Shown here: in pieces, positions 1-6,417 of the stretch
How positions within the stretch are numbered: the stretch's first letter is position 1
Layout of the letters: each line of letters starts with the position of its first letter
Assembly: GCA_026983755.1 (NCBI GenBank)
Contig: JALSTL010000041.1
Coordinates: 1 to 18,594 of the forward strand
DNA from: Melioribacteraceae bacterium
GTDB lineage: Bacteria > Bacteroidota > Ignavibacteria > Ignavibacteriales > Melioribacteraceae
Direction: 5' to 3'
Length of the DNA stretch: 18,594 nt
Position numbers and translations under genes: made by a program
Notes under the pieces: generated by a model
Database searches by the model: none
Seen by the model: the letters and a program-made list of their open reading frames with translations, nothing else
What the model was told of the DNA's origin: nothing

Positions 1-220
1 CTTCTGACATAGCTCACCTGAGTGTTTAATTATAAAATTTATTTTGTGTTTTTAGAGACGCAACACACAACGTTATTATATTTTTTTTATTAAGCTTCAT
101 CCGGCATACAATATATTTTACTATACCTTATTTTTTTCTTATTATTTCCAATTCCACCTAACAGAAAATTTGACTATACTAAAACTAAATCAGTTTTCGG
201 ATTTATGAAACACATCAAAC
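1..220. other. A/T-rich non-coding region
   Basis: No gene, hairpin terminator or operator recognised. A short G+C-richer patch (TAGAGACGCAACACA near 53-67) resembles one half of a known type of palindromic repeat, but its other half is absent. Confidence 0.4.
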
Positions 221-339
221 TGTCATTCCGGTTTTCATCGTTCTTTGATGGAATACCGGAATCTATTGGCCTAACAGATACCGGTATTGCAAAAAACGCC
301 ACGCCCAACAAGATGGCGGACAGGCAAACCGGTATGACA
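221..339. repeat. 119-bp palindromic element with terminal inverted repeats
   Basis: Ends TGTCATTCCGGTTT (221-234) and AAACCGGTATGACA (326-339) pair at 13 of 14 positions. Inside, AATACCGG-A-ATCT (252-264) pairs with AGAT-A-CCGGTATT (276-288), 12 of 13. The whole can fold into a long interrupted stem. It resembles a MITE or one of the GTCATTCCGG-type dispersed repeats. It lies at the 3' end of the decayed oxidoreductase and supplies the last in-frame codons there. No second copy is in the window. Confidence 0.6.
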
Positions 340-1721
340 ATAATAATCCGAAAACCAAATAGTGTTTTGTATATATCATCAATGTTAATCACTTTTTCTG
401 TTTCTATCGATTTTCTGGCACCAATACCTATTCAATACTCCTGCTCTGCTTCCTGCTTTTTGATTTAATGTATCCGTACTATCTTTTTCAAATATCATTG
501 CTCTCATTTTATTATCTGTGTTCGGATTATTGTTAACCATCCAAGTTTTTGTTTTTCCAAAATTCTCAGTTAAACGCAATCCATACGATGCAGGTACATA
601 CCATTTTTCTATTAAGTCTATTCTTGCTTTATCTCCTTTTATAGAGATTTTTTGCCCTTCATACGGCATATAAGAATCTAAAGAATAGGACATAACAACG
701 CCATTTTTATATTTAATATTTGCCTGCATAGTATCATAAATATCAATATCGTTTTCAAAAACACAACCATCGCGTAAATATCCGTCCGCGTTTTCATTAT
801 CAACATAAAGTTCTTTTAGTGTTTTGTCTTTATTAATATCCATATAAAACTGACATTTTTTAGTAAAATTACAATCACAGCAATTTCTGCACCTGAAGTC
901 GCTATTTTTACCATAAAATTTTAAATCACCAAAGGCTTGTACAGATTCCGGCTCTGTATCCAAGATCCAATTCATTTTATCAAAATGATAAGAAGCTTTA
1001 TGTGACCAAAGTGAACCGGAATATTTCATAAGTCTGTGCCAACAGCGGTAGTAACTTGCACCACGATAAATATCTAGCATTTTCTGAAAATCGACCGAAA
1101 TTATTTTACCTAACACACCTGATAAAACTATGCATTTTAACTCTTCCGCACCATTTTCAAAACGCGCATTAAAAGTGATAATAATTTTTTTTCTGTTCTG
1201 ACCTCTGCGTCCAATAATTCTTGTGCTTGTTTACTTTCCGTAACCAATGGTTTTTCACTATAGCATCGCAGCCTAATTCCATTGCTTTTATTGCATATTC
1301 AGCATGAAAACTATCGGGTGTGGTAACAATAACATAATCCGGTTTGGTTTCTTTAATCATTTTTTCAAAATTATGGGAATGATAAATTGGTGCGTTAATT
1401 CCTACATTACTTTGAATATATTTTGCCCGTTTTGTATTGATATCCCATAAAGCAACCATTTCAATCATAGCCGGAAATTGCTTTAACAAACTTTTTCCCC
1501 ACATATTACTTCCACGTATTCCGGTGCCAACTAATGCAATACGCGTTTTGCCTGTTTTCGATTTTGGAGTATCATACTGCATTTTTTAATGCCTCTGCTC
1601 CTAATGTTGTAAAAGGTAAACTTGCTAAAACAGCAATTTTTATGTTTTTATCCAAAAATTTTTTTCTGGCTATTTTGCTGCTATCTTTTAGCAGTTTACT
1701 GCTTGCTTTTTCTTTATAAAA
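340..1721 (-). pseudogene. Decayed Gfo/Idh/MocA-family oxidoreductase
   Basis: A single NAD(P)-dependent sugar oxidoreductase is split over four frames. From the 5' side: a signal-like N-terminus without a start codon (SSKIARKKFLDKNIKIAVL...LGAEALKNAV, frame open from 1721); a first frameshift at about 1571-1577 leads to YDTPKSKTGKTRIALVGTGIRG (Rossmann fold) up to ELGCDAIV. A one-base deletion at about 1256-1258 breaks the catalytic EKP motif: the next frame reads EKPLVTESKQAQELLDAE, and continues through YRGASYYRCWHRLMKYSGS, HKASYHFDKMNW and a CRNCCDCNFTKKC cysteine cluster to QKAGSRAGVL. A third frameshift at about 430-433 leads to IGIGARKSIETEKVINI. With three lesions and no start it cannot be functional as assembled. 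The 3' end runs into a palindromic element. Such enzymes usually act in sugar metabolism of glycan loci. Confidence 0.88.
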
Positions 1722-1970
1722 TTACTCTCTATTACTAAGTCCACTCCAAAAAAGTCAAAAGTGTTCGTTGCAAGCCAGCCTTGGATTTTTACCGAAGCTC
1801 TCTCCCCAAGGGATGCCCTAGTTATAAGAGTCCTTTTGGTACAATCTGTCTATATTGTACTAAATTCTAAAAATTGCCACGGCACAAAACGCCTCGCAAT
1901 GACGGAAAAACCCTTTTTTGTAGTGGACTCATTAATTTCATTTATATAACAGATAGTCTTAATTTTATTT
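1722..1970. other. Intergenic repeat remnants
   Basis: About 250 bases between the pseudogene and the FISUMP gene. Apart from the palindrome at 1873-1905 it contains a 7-bp inverted repeat GTACAAT (1839-1845) / ATTGTAC (1854-1860) and G+C-rich text around 1770-1830 (CCCCAAGGGATGCCC). The composition differs from that of neighbouring gaps and looks like stacked fragments of dispersed repeats. Small open frames here are not credible genes. Confidence 0.45.
1873..1905. repeat. Dispersed palindromic repeat (CGTCATTGCGAGG type)
   Basis: ATTGC-CAC-GGC (1873-1883) pairs with GCC-TC-GCAAT (1891-1900) and is followed by GACGG. Read on the minus strand it is CCGTCATTGCGAGGC...GCCGTGGCAAT, a short mobile-looking repeat familiar from many bacterial genomes. 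On the minus strand the stem ends in ATTTTTAG, so it could also terminate the FISUMP transcript about 70-100 nt after its stop. Confidence 0.6.
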
Positions 1971-2855
1971 TTAGTTTTTTATACAGCGTACTGCATATTC
2001 AGGATGATCAGGGTTTGAATACTCACCCAATGTTGTATAACTTTCATCAAAGTAAACAGAATATCCTGCATTAGTACCACTGGTATGCGAGGAAAATAAA
2101 TTAATAAGACCTCCAGCCTCGGAAGAATAAGCACCATTCCACAAATAGGCACCCCTTATTGCGGAAAAACCGGTTGTATTGCTTCCATCAACCATTATTT
2201 CACTCATAGTTGTTGTTGCATCATTTATAGTATGCCAATCATCCATATCCGGAACGTGCCACCCGTCAGGGCAAATACCTTGAGATTTATCGGCAGTAGC
2301 ATATTGCATTAATTCATTCCAGCTATATAACCCGCCAAATTGATCACAGTTTGACTCTGTATCGTTATAACAATGTTTTTCAATTATTCCGTTATCTGTA
2401 GCTTTTGTTGAGCCATTTGCAAGCATCGTACCAACATTAAGGTTCTCTTTTAACCAAACTTTTCCACCAATTGTAACGGTATTATAAATTTGACCGGCGT
2501 AATAAATTTCGTCTCCGTAATTATCTTCGGCAATAATTTTTATTTTAAAGTTATTATTTTCCGGTCCGTTATACGTCCACTGAATACTATTAAAATCTCC
2601 TTCGGAAATACCTGGACCAATATCACCAGTAGCTGTACCATAATCGTAATCCCAAGTAGTTCCGTCATCATCGGATACTTCCATATAAATAGTAAAAACG
2701 TGTTGTTCAGGATCATGTACATCATAATCAACTGTAACGGTAGTTCCCGAAATAGAAAAATTTACATTACTAACTGTAGGTTTTGTTTGTGCCCTTAACT
2801 GTGCAACACCAAATAAAAAAACCGAAAAGAATAATATTATATTTTTAATTTTCAT
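1971..2855 (-). CDS. Secreted FISUMP-domain protein
   Basis: 294 residues. A signal peptide (residues 1-22, IILFFSVFLFGVAQLRAQ) is followed by a beta-rich domain (KPTVSNVNFSISGTTVTVDYDV and SIQWTYNGPENNNFKIKIIAED, about 25-118), then a FISUMP domain (Fibrobacter succinogenes major-paralogous domain; about 125-294) with VTIGGKVWLKENLNVG, GLYSWNELMQYAT, GICPDGWHVPDMDDWHTI, GFSAIRGAYLW and the C-terminal YAVRCIKN. These domains are widespread in surface and lipoproteins of Bacteroidota and Fibrobacterota; their function is not established. There is no T9SS sorting domain and no lipobox is visible, so final location is unclear. AGGAG (2862-2866) lies 6 nt before the ATG. It ends a probable three-gene unit that starts with the ROK gene. 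Confidence 0.88.
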   Translation of the reverse strand: MKIKNIILFFSVFLFGVAQLRAQTKPTVSNVNFSISGTTVTVDYDVHDPEQHVFTIYMEVSDDDGTTWDYDYGTATGDIGPGISEGDFNSIQWTYNGPENNNFKIKIIAEDNYGDEIYYAGQIYNTVTIGGKVWLKENLNVGTMLANGSTKATDNGIIEKHCYNDTESNCDQFGGLYSWNELMQYATADKSQGICPDGWHVPDMDDWHTINDATTTMSEIMVDGSNTTGFSAIRGAYLWNGAYSSEAGGLINLFSSHTSGTNAGYSVYFDESYTTLGEYSNPDHPEYAVRCIKN

Positions 2856-2897
2856 TATTAACTCCTATTTAATTTTAAATAATTTTTTAATGTGAAA

Positions 2898-3566
2898 TTA
2901 TTTAAGTAATATCATTTTTTTAACAGCACTATAATTCCCTGCTTGAATTTTGTAAAAATAAACACCGTTAGTCAGATTACCGGCATCAAAATTTACTTTA
3001 TATTTATTAACAGTTTGATTTTGGTTAACTAAAGTAGCCACAATGTTTCCCAAAACATCAAATACTTTTACGGATACATGAGAATCTTCGGGAATAGAAT
3101 ATGATATTACGGTTGTCGGGTTAAAAGGATTAGGAAAATTTTGTTCCAATGCAAATTCTTTTACTAAAGTAGCATTTAGTTCAATAATATTAGAATACTT
3201 AAATGAACCGTCAATATCAATTTGTTTTAAACGATATTTTACGGTACCATTAATATTTGAAGCATCCGTAAAAGAATATTTTTTAGGTGAATTGCTGTTT
3301 CCGTTTCCGTTAACAAAACCAATAGTTTCCCATTCTTCTGCTTCACTAGCGGATTTTTGAATATCAAAACCGTAGTTGTTTACTTCTGTGGCAGTAGTCC
3401 AATTTAAAACCACTACATCACCATTTACGTTTGCAGTAAAGGTTGTAAGTTCTACAGGTAAAGTACCGGTTGGCGAAACGCCTACACCAACACTACCGGC
3501 TTGCACAATAAGTGCCGTAAAAAAGGAAATGATTGTTGTTAAAAAAAACAGTCTAAGTTTTTTCAT
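2898..3566 (-). CDS. Small T9SS-sorted surface protein with one beta-sandwich domain
   Basis: 222 residues. A signal peptide (LRLFFLTTIISFFTALIVQA) is followed by a single fibronectin-III/Ig-like domain (PVELTTFTANVNGDVVVLNW, NNYGFDIQKS, INGTVKYRLKQIDIDG, about residues 37-130) and a T9SS type A sorting domain (about 137-222: LEQNFPNPFNPTTVISYSIP to KMILLK). The domain of the PVELTTFTA type commonly precedes sorting domains in Ignavibacteria and other T9SS users; here nothing precedes it, so the protein is little more than an anchor module. The ribosome site AGGAGT lies about 6 nt before the ATG (3572-3577). It follows the ROK gene by 60 bp and precedes the FISUMP gene by 42 bp, so all three may be cotranscribed. 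Function is unknown. Confidence 0.82.
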   Translation of the reverse strand: MKKLRLFFLTTIISFFTALIVQAGSVGVGVSPTGTLPVELTTFTANVNGDVVVLNWTTATEVNNYGFDIQKSASEAEEWETIGFVNGNGNSNSPKKYSFTDASNINGTVKYRLKQIDIDGSFKYSNIIELNATLVKEFALEQNFPNPFNPTTVISYSIPEDSHVSVKVFDVLGNIVATLVNQNQTVNKYKVNFDAGNLTNGVYFYKIQAGNYSAVKKMILLK

Positions 3567-3626
3567 AGTTTACTCCTTTTATTATTATGAAATTTTCTTA
3601 GTTATAAAGGACTAAAAATCTAATTT

Positions 3627-4844
3627 TTATACTTCTTCTATTACAAAATACGGTTTACGTATTTTTGTTATTACTCCCAATACAACCGCAAATTCATCTG
3701 AAGATGAAACTACAATGTTAACATCATCAAAAGGTAATGGAGTGGAGTATTTTTTTATTGTTGACTTAAGTTTTTTAAAAAATAATTTGCCATTCTTTGT
3801 AAATTCTCCACCGAAAATAATTAGCTCGGGATTATCCAATTCTATCAAATTAGCAACGGAAATGCCTAAATATTTAATTGCTTTATCCACAATATCACAA
3901 ACTAATCTATCGCCATTATTATAAGCAGTGAGTATCATATCTATATCCAATAAATTCAAGTCATTGTTACATAAATCAGTTATTTCGGATTCATTACCAT
4001 TTTTAATTTCATTTTTAATTTGCTTAACTATTGCCCAACCGGACGAAACAGCTTCCAAGCATCCGGTTTTTCCGCAAGTACATTGATAACCGTTATGCTC
4101 AACAACAATATGTCCGAATTCGCCGGCATTATTGCTTGCTCCTTTATAAATCTTTCTGTTATTTATAAATACGGAACTTATACCGGCACCAAGATTTATG
4201 TATATTATATTTTTATTTTTTTGAGCTATTCCAAAATACATTTCCCAAAGTGCCATTGAACGTGAGTTCCTTTCCAAAACAACAGGAAGATTAAATGTTT
4301 TTTTCAAAAAATCTTTTATTGGAATATTTTTCCAGTTTAAATTATTAGAAGAATCTATCCAGACACCTGTTTTTATATTGTAAAGCCCGTTTGCAACAAA
4401 TCCGATTCCTAATAACTTCTGTGTGTTAATTCCTTTGCTTTTAACCAGAGCATCTATTACCGTTTTAATTTTTAATAGTAAACTCTCCTTCGATTCTTCA
4501 TAGGTTATTGGTATAACTTTACTAGCTATTATTTTATATTTGAAATCTGTTATTATTCCCCGTAAAGAGTGTACACCAAGATGAATTCCAATTAAATAAC
4601 CAAACTCAGGATTAATGGTAAATAGTTCCCTTTTCCTACCCCCTGTAGAATCGGAATAACCAACAGATACAATTAGTCCGTCATCAATAAGACCATTGGT
4701 AATATTAGTAACGGTTTTCCCATTTTTTTTTAGAATGTTTGATACTTCCGTTCTACTTATTTCTCCCGATTTGTGAACAAGAGATAGAATTTTTTTCCTA
4801 TTTACGTTTTTTAATAGTGATTGATTAACTTTTGCGTTTTTCAT
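3627..4844 (-). CDS. ROK-family (NagC/XylR-type) transcriptional regulator
   Basis: 405 residues. Residues 13-75 form a winged helix-turn-helix (NRKKILSLVHKSGEISRTEVSNIL, with wing STGGRKRE at 66-73), followed by a ROK sugar-binding domain: IGIHLGVHSLRGIITD (85-100), a glycine-rich segment INLGAGISSVFINNRKIYKG (216-235), AGEFGHIVVEH (240-250) and the ROK zinc-site motif CTCGKTGCLE (255-264; His 245, Cys 255, 257, 262). At the position where ROK sugar kinases carry a catalytic Asp (END-type motif) this protein reads ERNSRSM, with Ser 194, so kinase activity is unlikely. Role: cytoplasmic sugar-responsive repressor. The start has AGGT 6 nt upstream. Copies of a 21-bp palindrome lie just upstream and also upstream of the receptor operon, which suggests autoregulation and control of that operon. 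The inducer is unknown. A small T9SS protein gene begins 60 bp after its stop. Confidence 0.9.
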   Translation of the reverse strand: MKNAKVNQSLLKNVNRKKILSLVHKSGEISRTEVSNILKKNGKTVTNITNGLIDDGLIVSVGYSDSTGGRKRELFTINPEFGYLIGIHLGVHSLRGIITDFKYKIIASKVIPITYEESKESLLLKIKTVIDALVKSKGINTQKLLGIGFVANGLYNIKTGVWIDSSNNLNWKNIPIKDFLKKTFNLPVVLERNSRSMALWEMYFGIAQKNKNIIYINLGAGISSVFINNRKIYKGASNNAGEFGHIVVEHNGYQCTCGKTGCLEAVSSGWAIVKQIKNEIKNGNESEITDLCNNDLNLLDIDMILTAYNNGDRLVCDIVDKAIKYLGISVANLIELDNPELIIFGGEFTKNGKLFFKKLKSTIKKYSTPLPFDDVNIVVSSSDEFAVVLGVITKIRKPYFVIEEV

Positions 4845-4863
4845 CTGTTTACCTATTTAATTC

Positions 4864-4884
4864 TTTTTGTAAAACATAATAATT
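4864..4884. promoter_or_regulatory. Degenerate ROK-type operator site A
   Basis: TTTTTGTAA-AAC-ATAATAATT: the left arm is exact, the right arm poor. It sits 20 bp before the ROK start codon, around the predicted transcript start. Counted as a half-site or weak third operator. Confidence 0.4.
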
Positions 4885-4892
4885 GATTTAAT

Positions 4893-4921
4893 AATATAAT
4901 AAGTTTTTATAAGTCTTACAA
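4893..4921 (-). promoter_or_regulatory. Candidate promoter of the ROK regulator gene
   Basis: On the minus strand TTGTAA (4916-4921) is followed after 17 bp by TATATT (4893-4898), a housekeeping-sigma-like pair. The predicted start of transcription near 4886 gives a leader of about 40 nt. The region is very A/T-rich, so a chance match is possible. Confidence 0.4.
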
Positions 4922-4924
4922 AAA
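4904..4924. promoter_or_regulatory. ROK-type operator site B (promoter-overlapping)
   Basis: TTTTTATAA-GTC-TTACAAAAA; one mismatch in the 9-bp arms. It overlaps the -35 element and part of the spacer of the candidate ROK promoter, where a bound repressor would block polymerase. 19/21 identical to the site at 17368-17388. Confidence 0.65.
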
Positions 4925-4965
4925 GTAATTAGAAAATAAAAAAAATTTGGACTAAGAACAAGAAC

Positions 4966-4986
4966 TTTTTGTAACTTTTACAAAAA
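4966..4986. promoter_or_regulatory. ROK-type operator site C (upstream)
   Basis: Perfect 9-bp inverted repeat TTTTTGTAA-CTT-TTACAAAAA, 122 bp upstream of the ROK start codon. It is 20/21 identical to the site at 17459-17479. Its centre lies 62 bp (about six helical turns) from site B, a spacing compatible with looping between bound dimers. Confidence 0.68.
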
Positions 4987-5092
4987 AGATTTCGGCATTT
5001 ATTTATCAGGAATTTCTCATTAGAAATTTATTTTTCACTATATAACAATGAAATAACTCCGGTAACAACATAGACTTTAAACTCACCCCAAC

Positions 5093-5140
5093 CCCTCTCT
5101 TAAAAAGAGAGGGACTGCTTCATCACTCTTTGGGAAAGAG
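5093..5140 (-). terminator. Paired hairpins after the esterase gene, terminator or dispersed repeat
   Basis: Two adjacent stems: CCCTCTCT (5093-5100) / AGAGAGGG (5106-5113) and CTCTTT (5126-5131) / AAAGAG (5135-5140, GGG loop). They lie 30-77 nt beyond the esterase stop. The preceding plus-strand text CTCACCCCAACCCCTCTC is typical of a G+C-rich intergenic repeat seen in many genomes (recollection, not searched). No long T-run follows on the minus strand, so terminator function is uncertain. Confidence 0.5.
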
Positions 5141-5169
5141 TTAATTTGCCAACAAAGAACAATTTATTA

Positions 5170-6348
5170 TTATTTAATATTCAGATACTTTATAACCGCT
5201 TCATTCCCTTTTAATGCACCTTTGGGAAAAATATTATCTTTTCCAAAAACTTTTAAGCTATCTTCCGGTAATATAGTTACAAAATTTTCAATATATCCGT
5301 CACCACCATAAGGAATATGTCCATTTTCCAAGTTAAGATATTGTGAGAAAAAATTATAAACAGCTTTTCTTTTTGATAAACCGTAATCGTGCCTTTGTGT
5401 TACAAAATGAACATTAGAAACTTTATTTTCAGCATTATAAACATTGTAAACTCTTTTTATATACGGAAACTCAACACGCGGTGTATTTCTTGTCCAATCG
5501 GCTCCGTCTGAAATTAATAACAGTGGACGTGGTGCACAAAGTGCTGCAATTTCAACATTATTTGTTTGAAAATTTTTTGATTTATGTATTGGCATTCCAC
5601 TTTCGCATACACAACCGCCAAAAAAATGTGCGGAAACTTGGCATACAGGTGCCGAAGCAGTTATTCTATTATCCAGAGCAGTAAAAATAAATGTTTGTGT
5701 TCCGCCTCCGGATGCACCGGTCATTCCTATATTATTAGAATCAACATCATCACGCGAAAGAAGATATTCCAATACTCTTTTGCTATTCCATGTTTGTAAT
5801 AATAATGCAATTGGAATTTCATGAGTTACTTGTTGAGCTTCTCCGTAACCAACCATATCGTAAGCAAAAACTATTGCTCCCATTCTGGCAAAAGAAGCAC
5901 AACGCAGCTGCATATCTTTTCTGAATCTACCAATATTACCCGGAACATTCCAATGTCCGTGTGCCGATAGAATTGCCGGATGTTTATCACTTTCATCTAT
6001 TGGTCTGTATAAATTGCCTGTAATATAAAATCCCGGGAAACTTTCAATTGCAATATTTTCCACAATATAACCATCCATTTTTCTTGTATGGTTGATAACC
6101 GGATTAAAATCACCTTCTATTTTCGGCATTTTATCTAACTGCATTCCCTTTATAAGATGCTCTTTTATTTTTTTTGCCCTTGCTTCCCAAGAGGCTTTAT
6201 CATTCCATTTAGTTGCAAATTCTTGCATCTTTAAATAACCTTCTTGTTCTGTCCAATGTGCACCTTGGCAAAGCATATTTTTTTGTGCTTTATTTGTTAC
6301 TGTACTTATTACTAATAATAAAACTATTGTTAGAATTTGTTTTTTCAT
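5170..6348 (-). CDS. Secreted alpha/beta-hydrolase, acetyl-xylan-esterase type
   Basis: 392 residues. A signal peptide (residues 1-21, ILTIVLLLVISTV, ends NKAQ) is followed by an alpha/beta-hydrolase fold: HPAILSAHGHWNVPG (oxyanion strand, about 123-137), GAIVFAYDMVGYGEA (157-171), the nucleophile elbow GMTGASGGGTQ with Ser 213, APRPLLLISDGADWT with acid candidates Asp 281 or 284, and VTQRHDYGLSKR with His 320. The family removes acetyl or similar ester groups from plant polysaccharides; close secreted forms are frequent in Bacteroidota glycan loci. Here it follows the DUF6259-like gene by 69 bp, which suggests joint action on an esterified glycan. There is no T9SS domain, so it is probably periplasmic. 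Pectin acetylesterase activity is as likely as xylan esterase activity given the neighbouring GH28-like gene. Confidence 0.82.
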   Translation of the reverse strand: MKKQILTIVLLLVISTVTNKAQKNMLCQGAHWTEQEGYLKMQEFATKWNDKASWEARAKKIKEHLIKGMQLDKMPKIEGDFNPVINHTRKMDGYIVENIAIESFPGFYITGNLYRPIDESDKHPAILSAHGHWNVPGNIGRFRKDMQLRCASFARMGAIVFAYDMVGYGEAQQVTHEIPIALLLQTWNSKRVLEYLLSRDDVDSNNIGMTGASGGGTQTFIFTALDNRITASAPVCQVSAHFFGGCVCESGMPIHKSKNFQTNNVEIAALCAPRPLLLISDGADWTRNTPRVEFPYIKRVYNVYNAENKVSNVHFVTQRHDYGLSKRKAVYNFFSQYLNLENGHIPYGGDGYIENFVTILPEDSLKVFGKDNIFPKGALKGNEAVIKYLNIK

Positions 6349-6417
6349 TTTTTCCCCTTTTTTATTATTCTATCAATTTGTCAACAATTGGCAACACATA
6401 GAGTTACCATTTACAAA

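Larger units (their letters stand above)
4845..5169. other. Intergenic region upstream of the ROK regulator
   Basis: 325 bases with no gene. The part next to the regulator (4864-4986) is filled by the operator cluster and candidate promoter. The part next to the esterase holds the paired hairpins. Between them (4990-5080) I see only A/T-rich sequence. Confidence 0.6.

Noticed and set aside
174..392. Apparent small membrane protein with a hydrophobic segment
   Set aside because: Its first codons are the displaced C-terminus of the oxidoreductase and the rest is translated palindromic repeat.
1534..1719. Plus-strand open frame antisense to the pseudogene N-terminus
   Set aside because: The minus strand shows continuous oxidoreductase homology here; the plus-strand product has only a low-complexity hydrophobic stretch.
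221..1905. Possible CRISPR array or insertion sequence in the repeat-rich left end
   Set aside because: There are no regularly spaced direct repeats, no transposase frame and no target-site duplication visible; only isolated palindromes.
3613..3629. A/T inverted repeat TAAAAAT-CTA-ATTTTTA at the ROK stop codon
   Set aside because: Seven A/T pairs overlapping the stop codon form too weak a stem for a terminator and are expected by chance in this composition.
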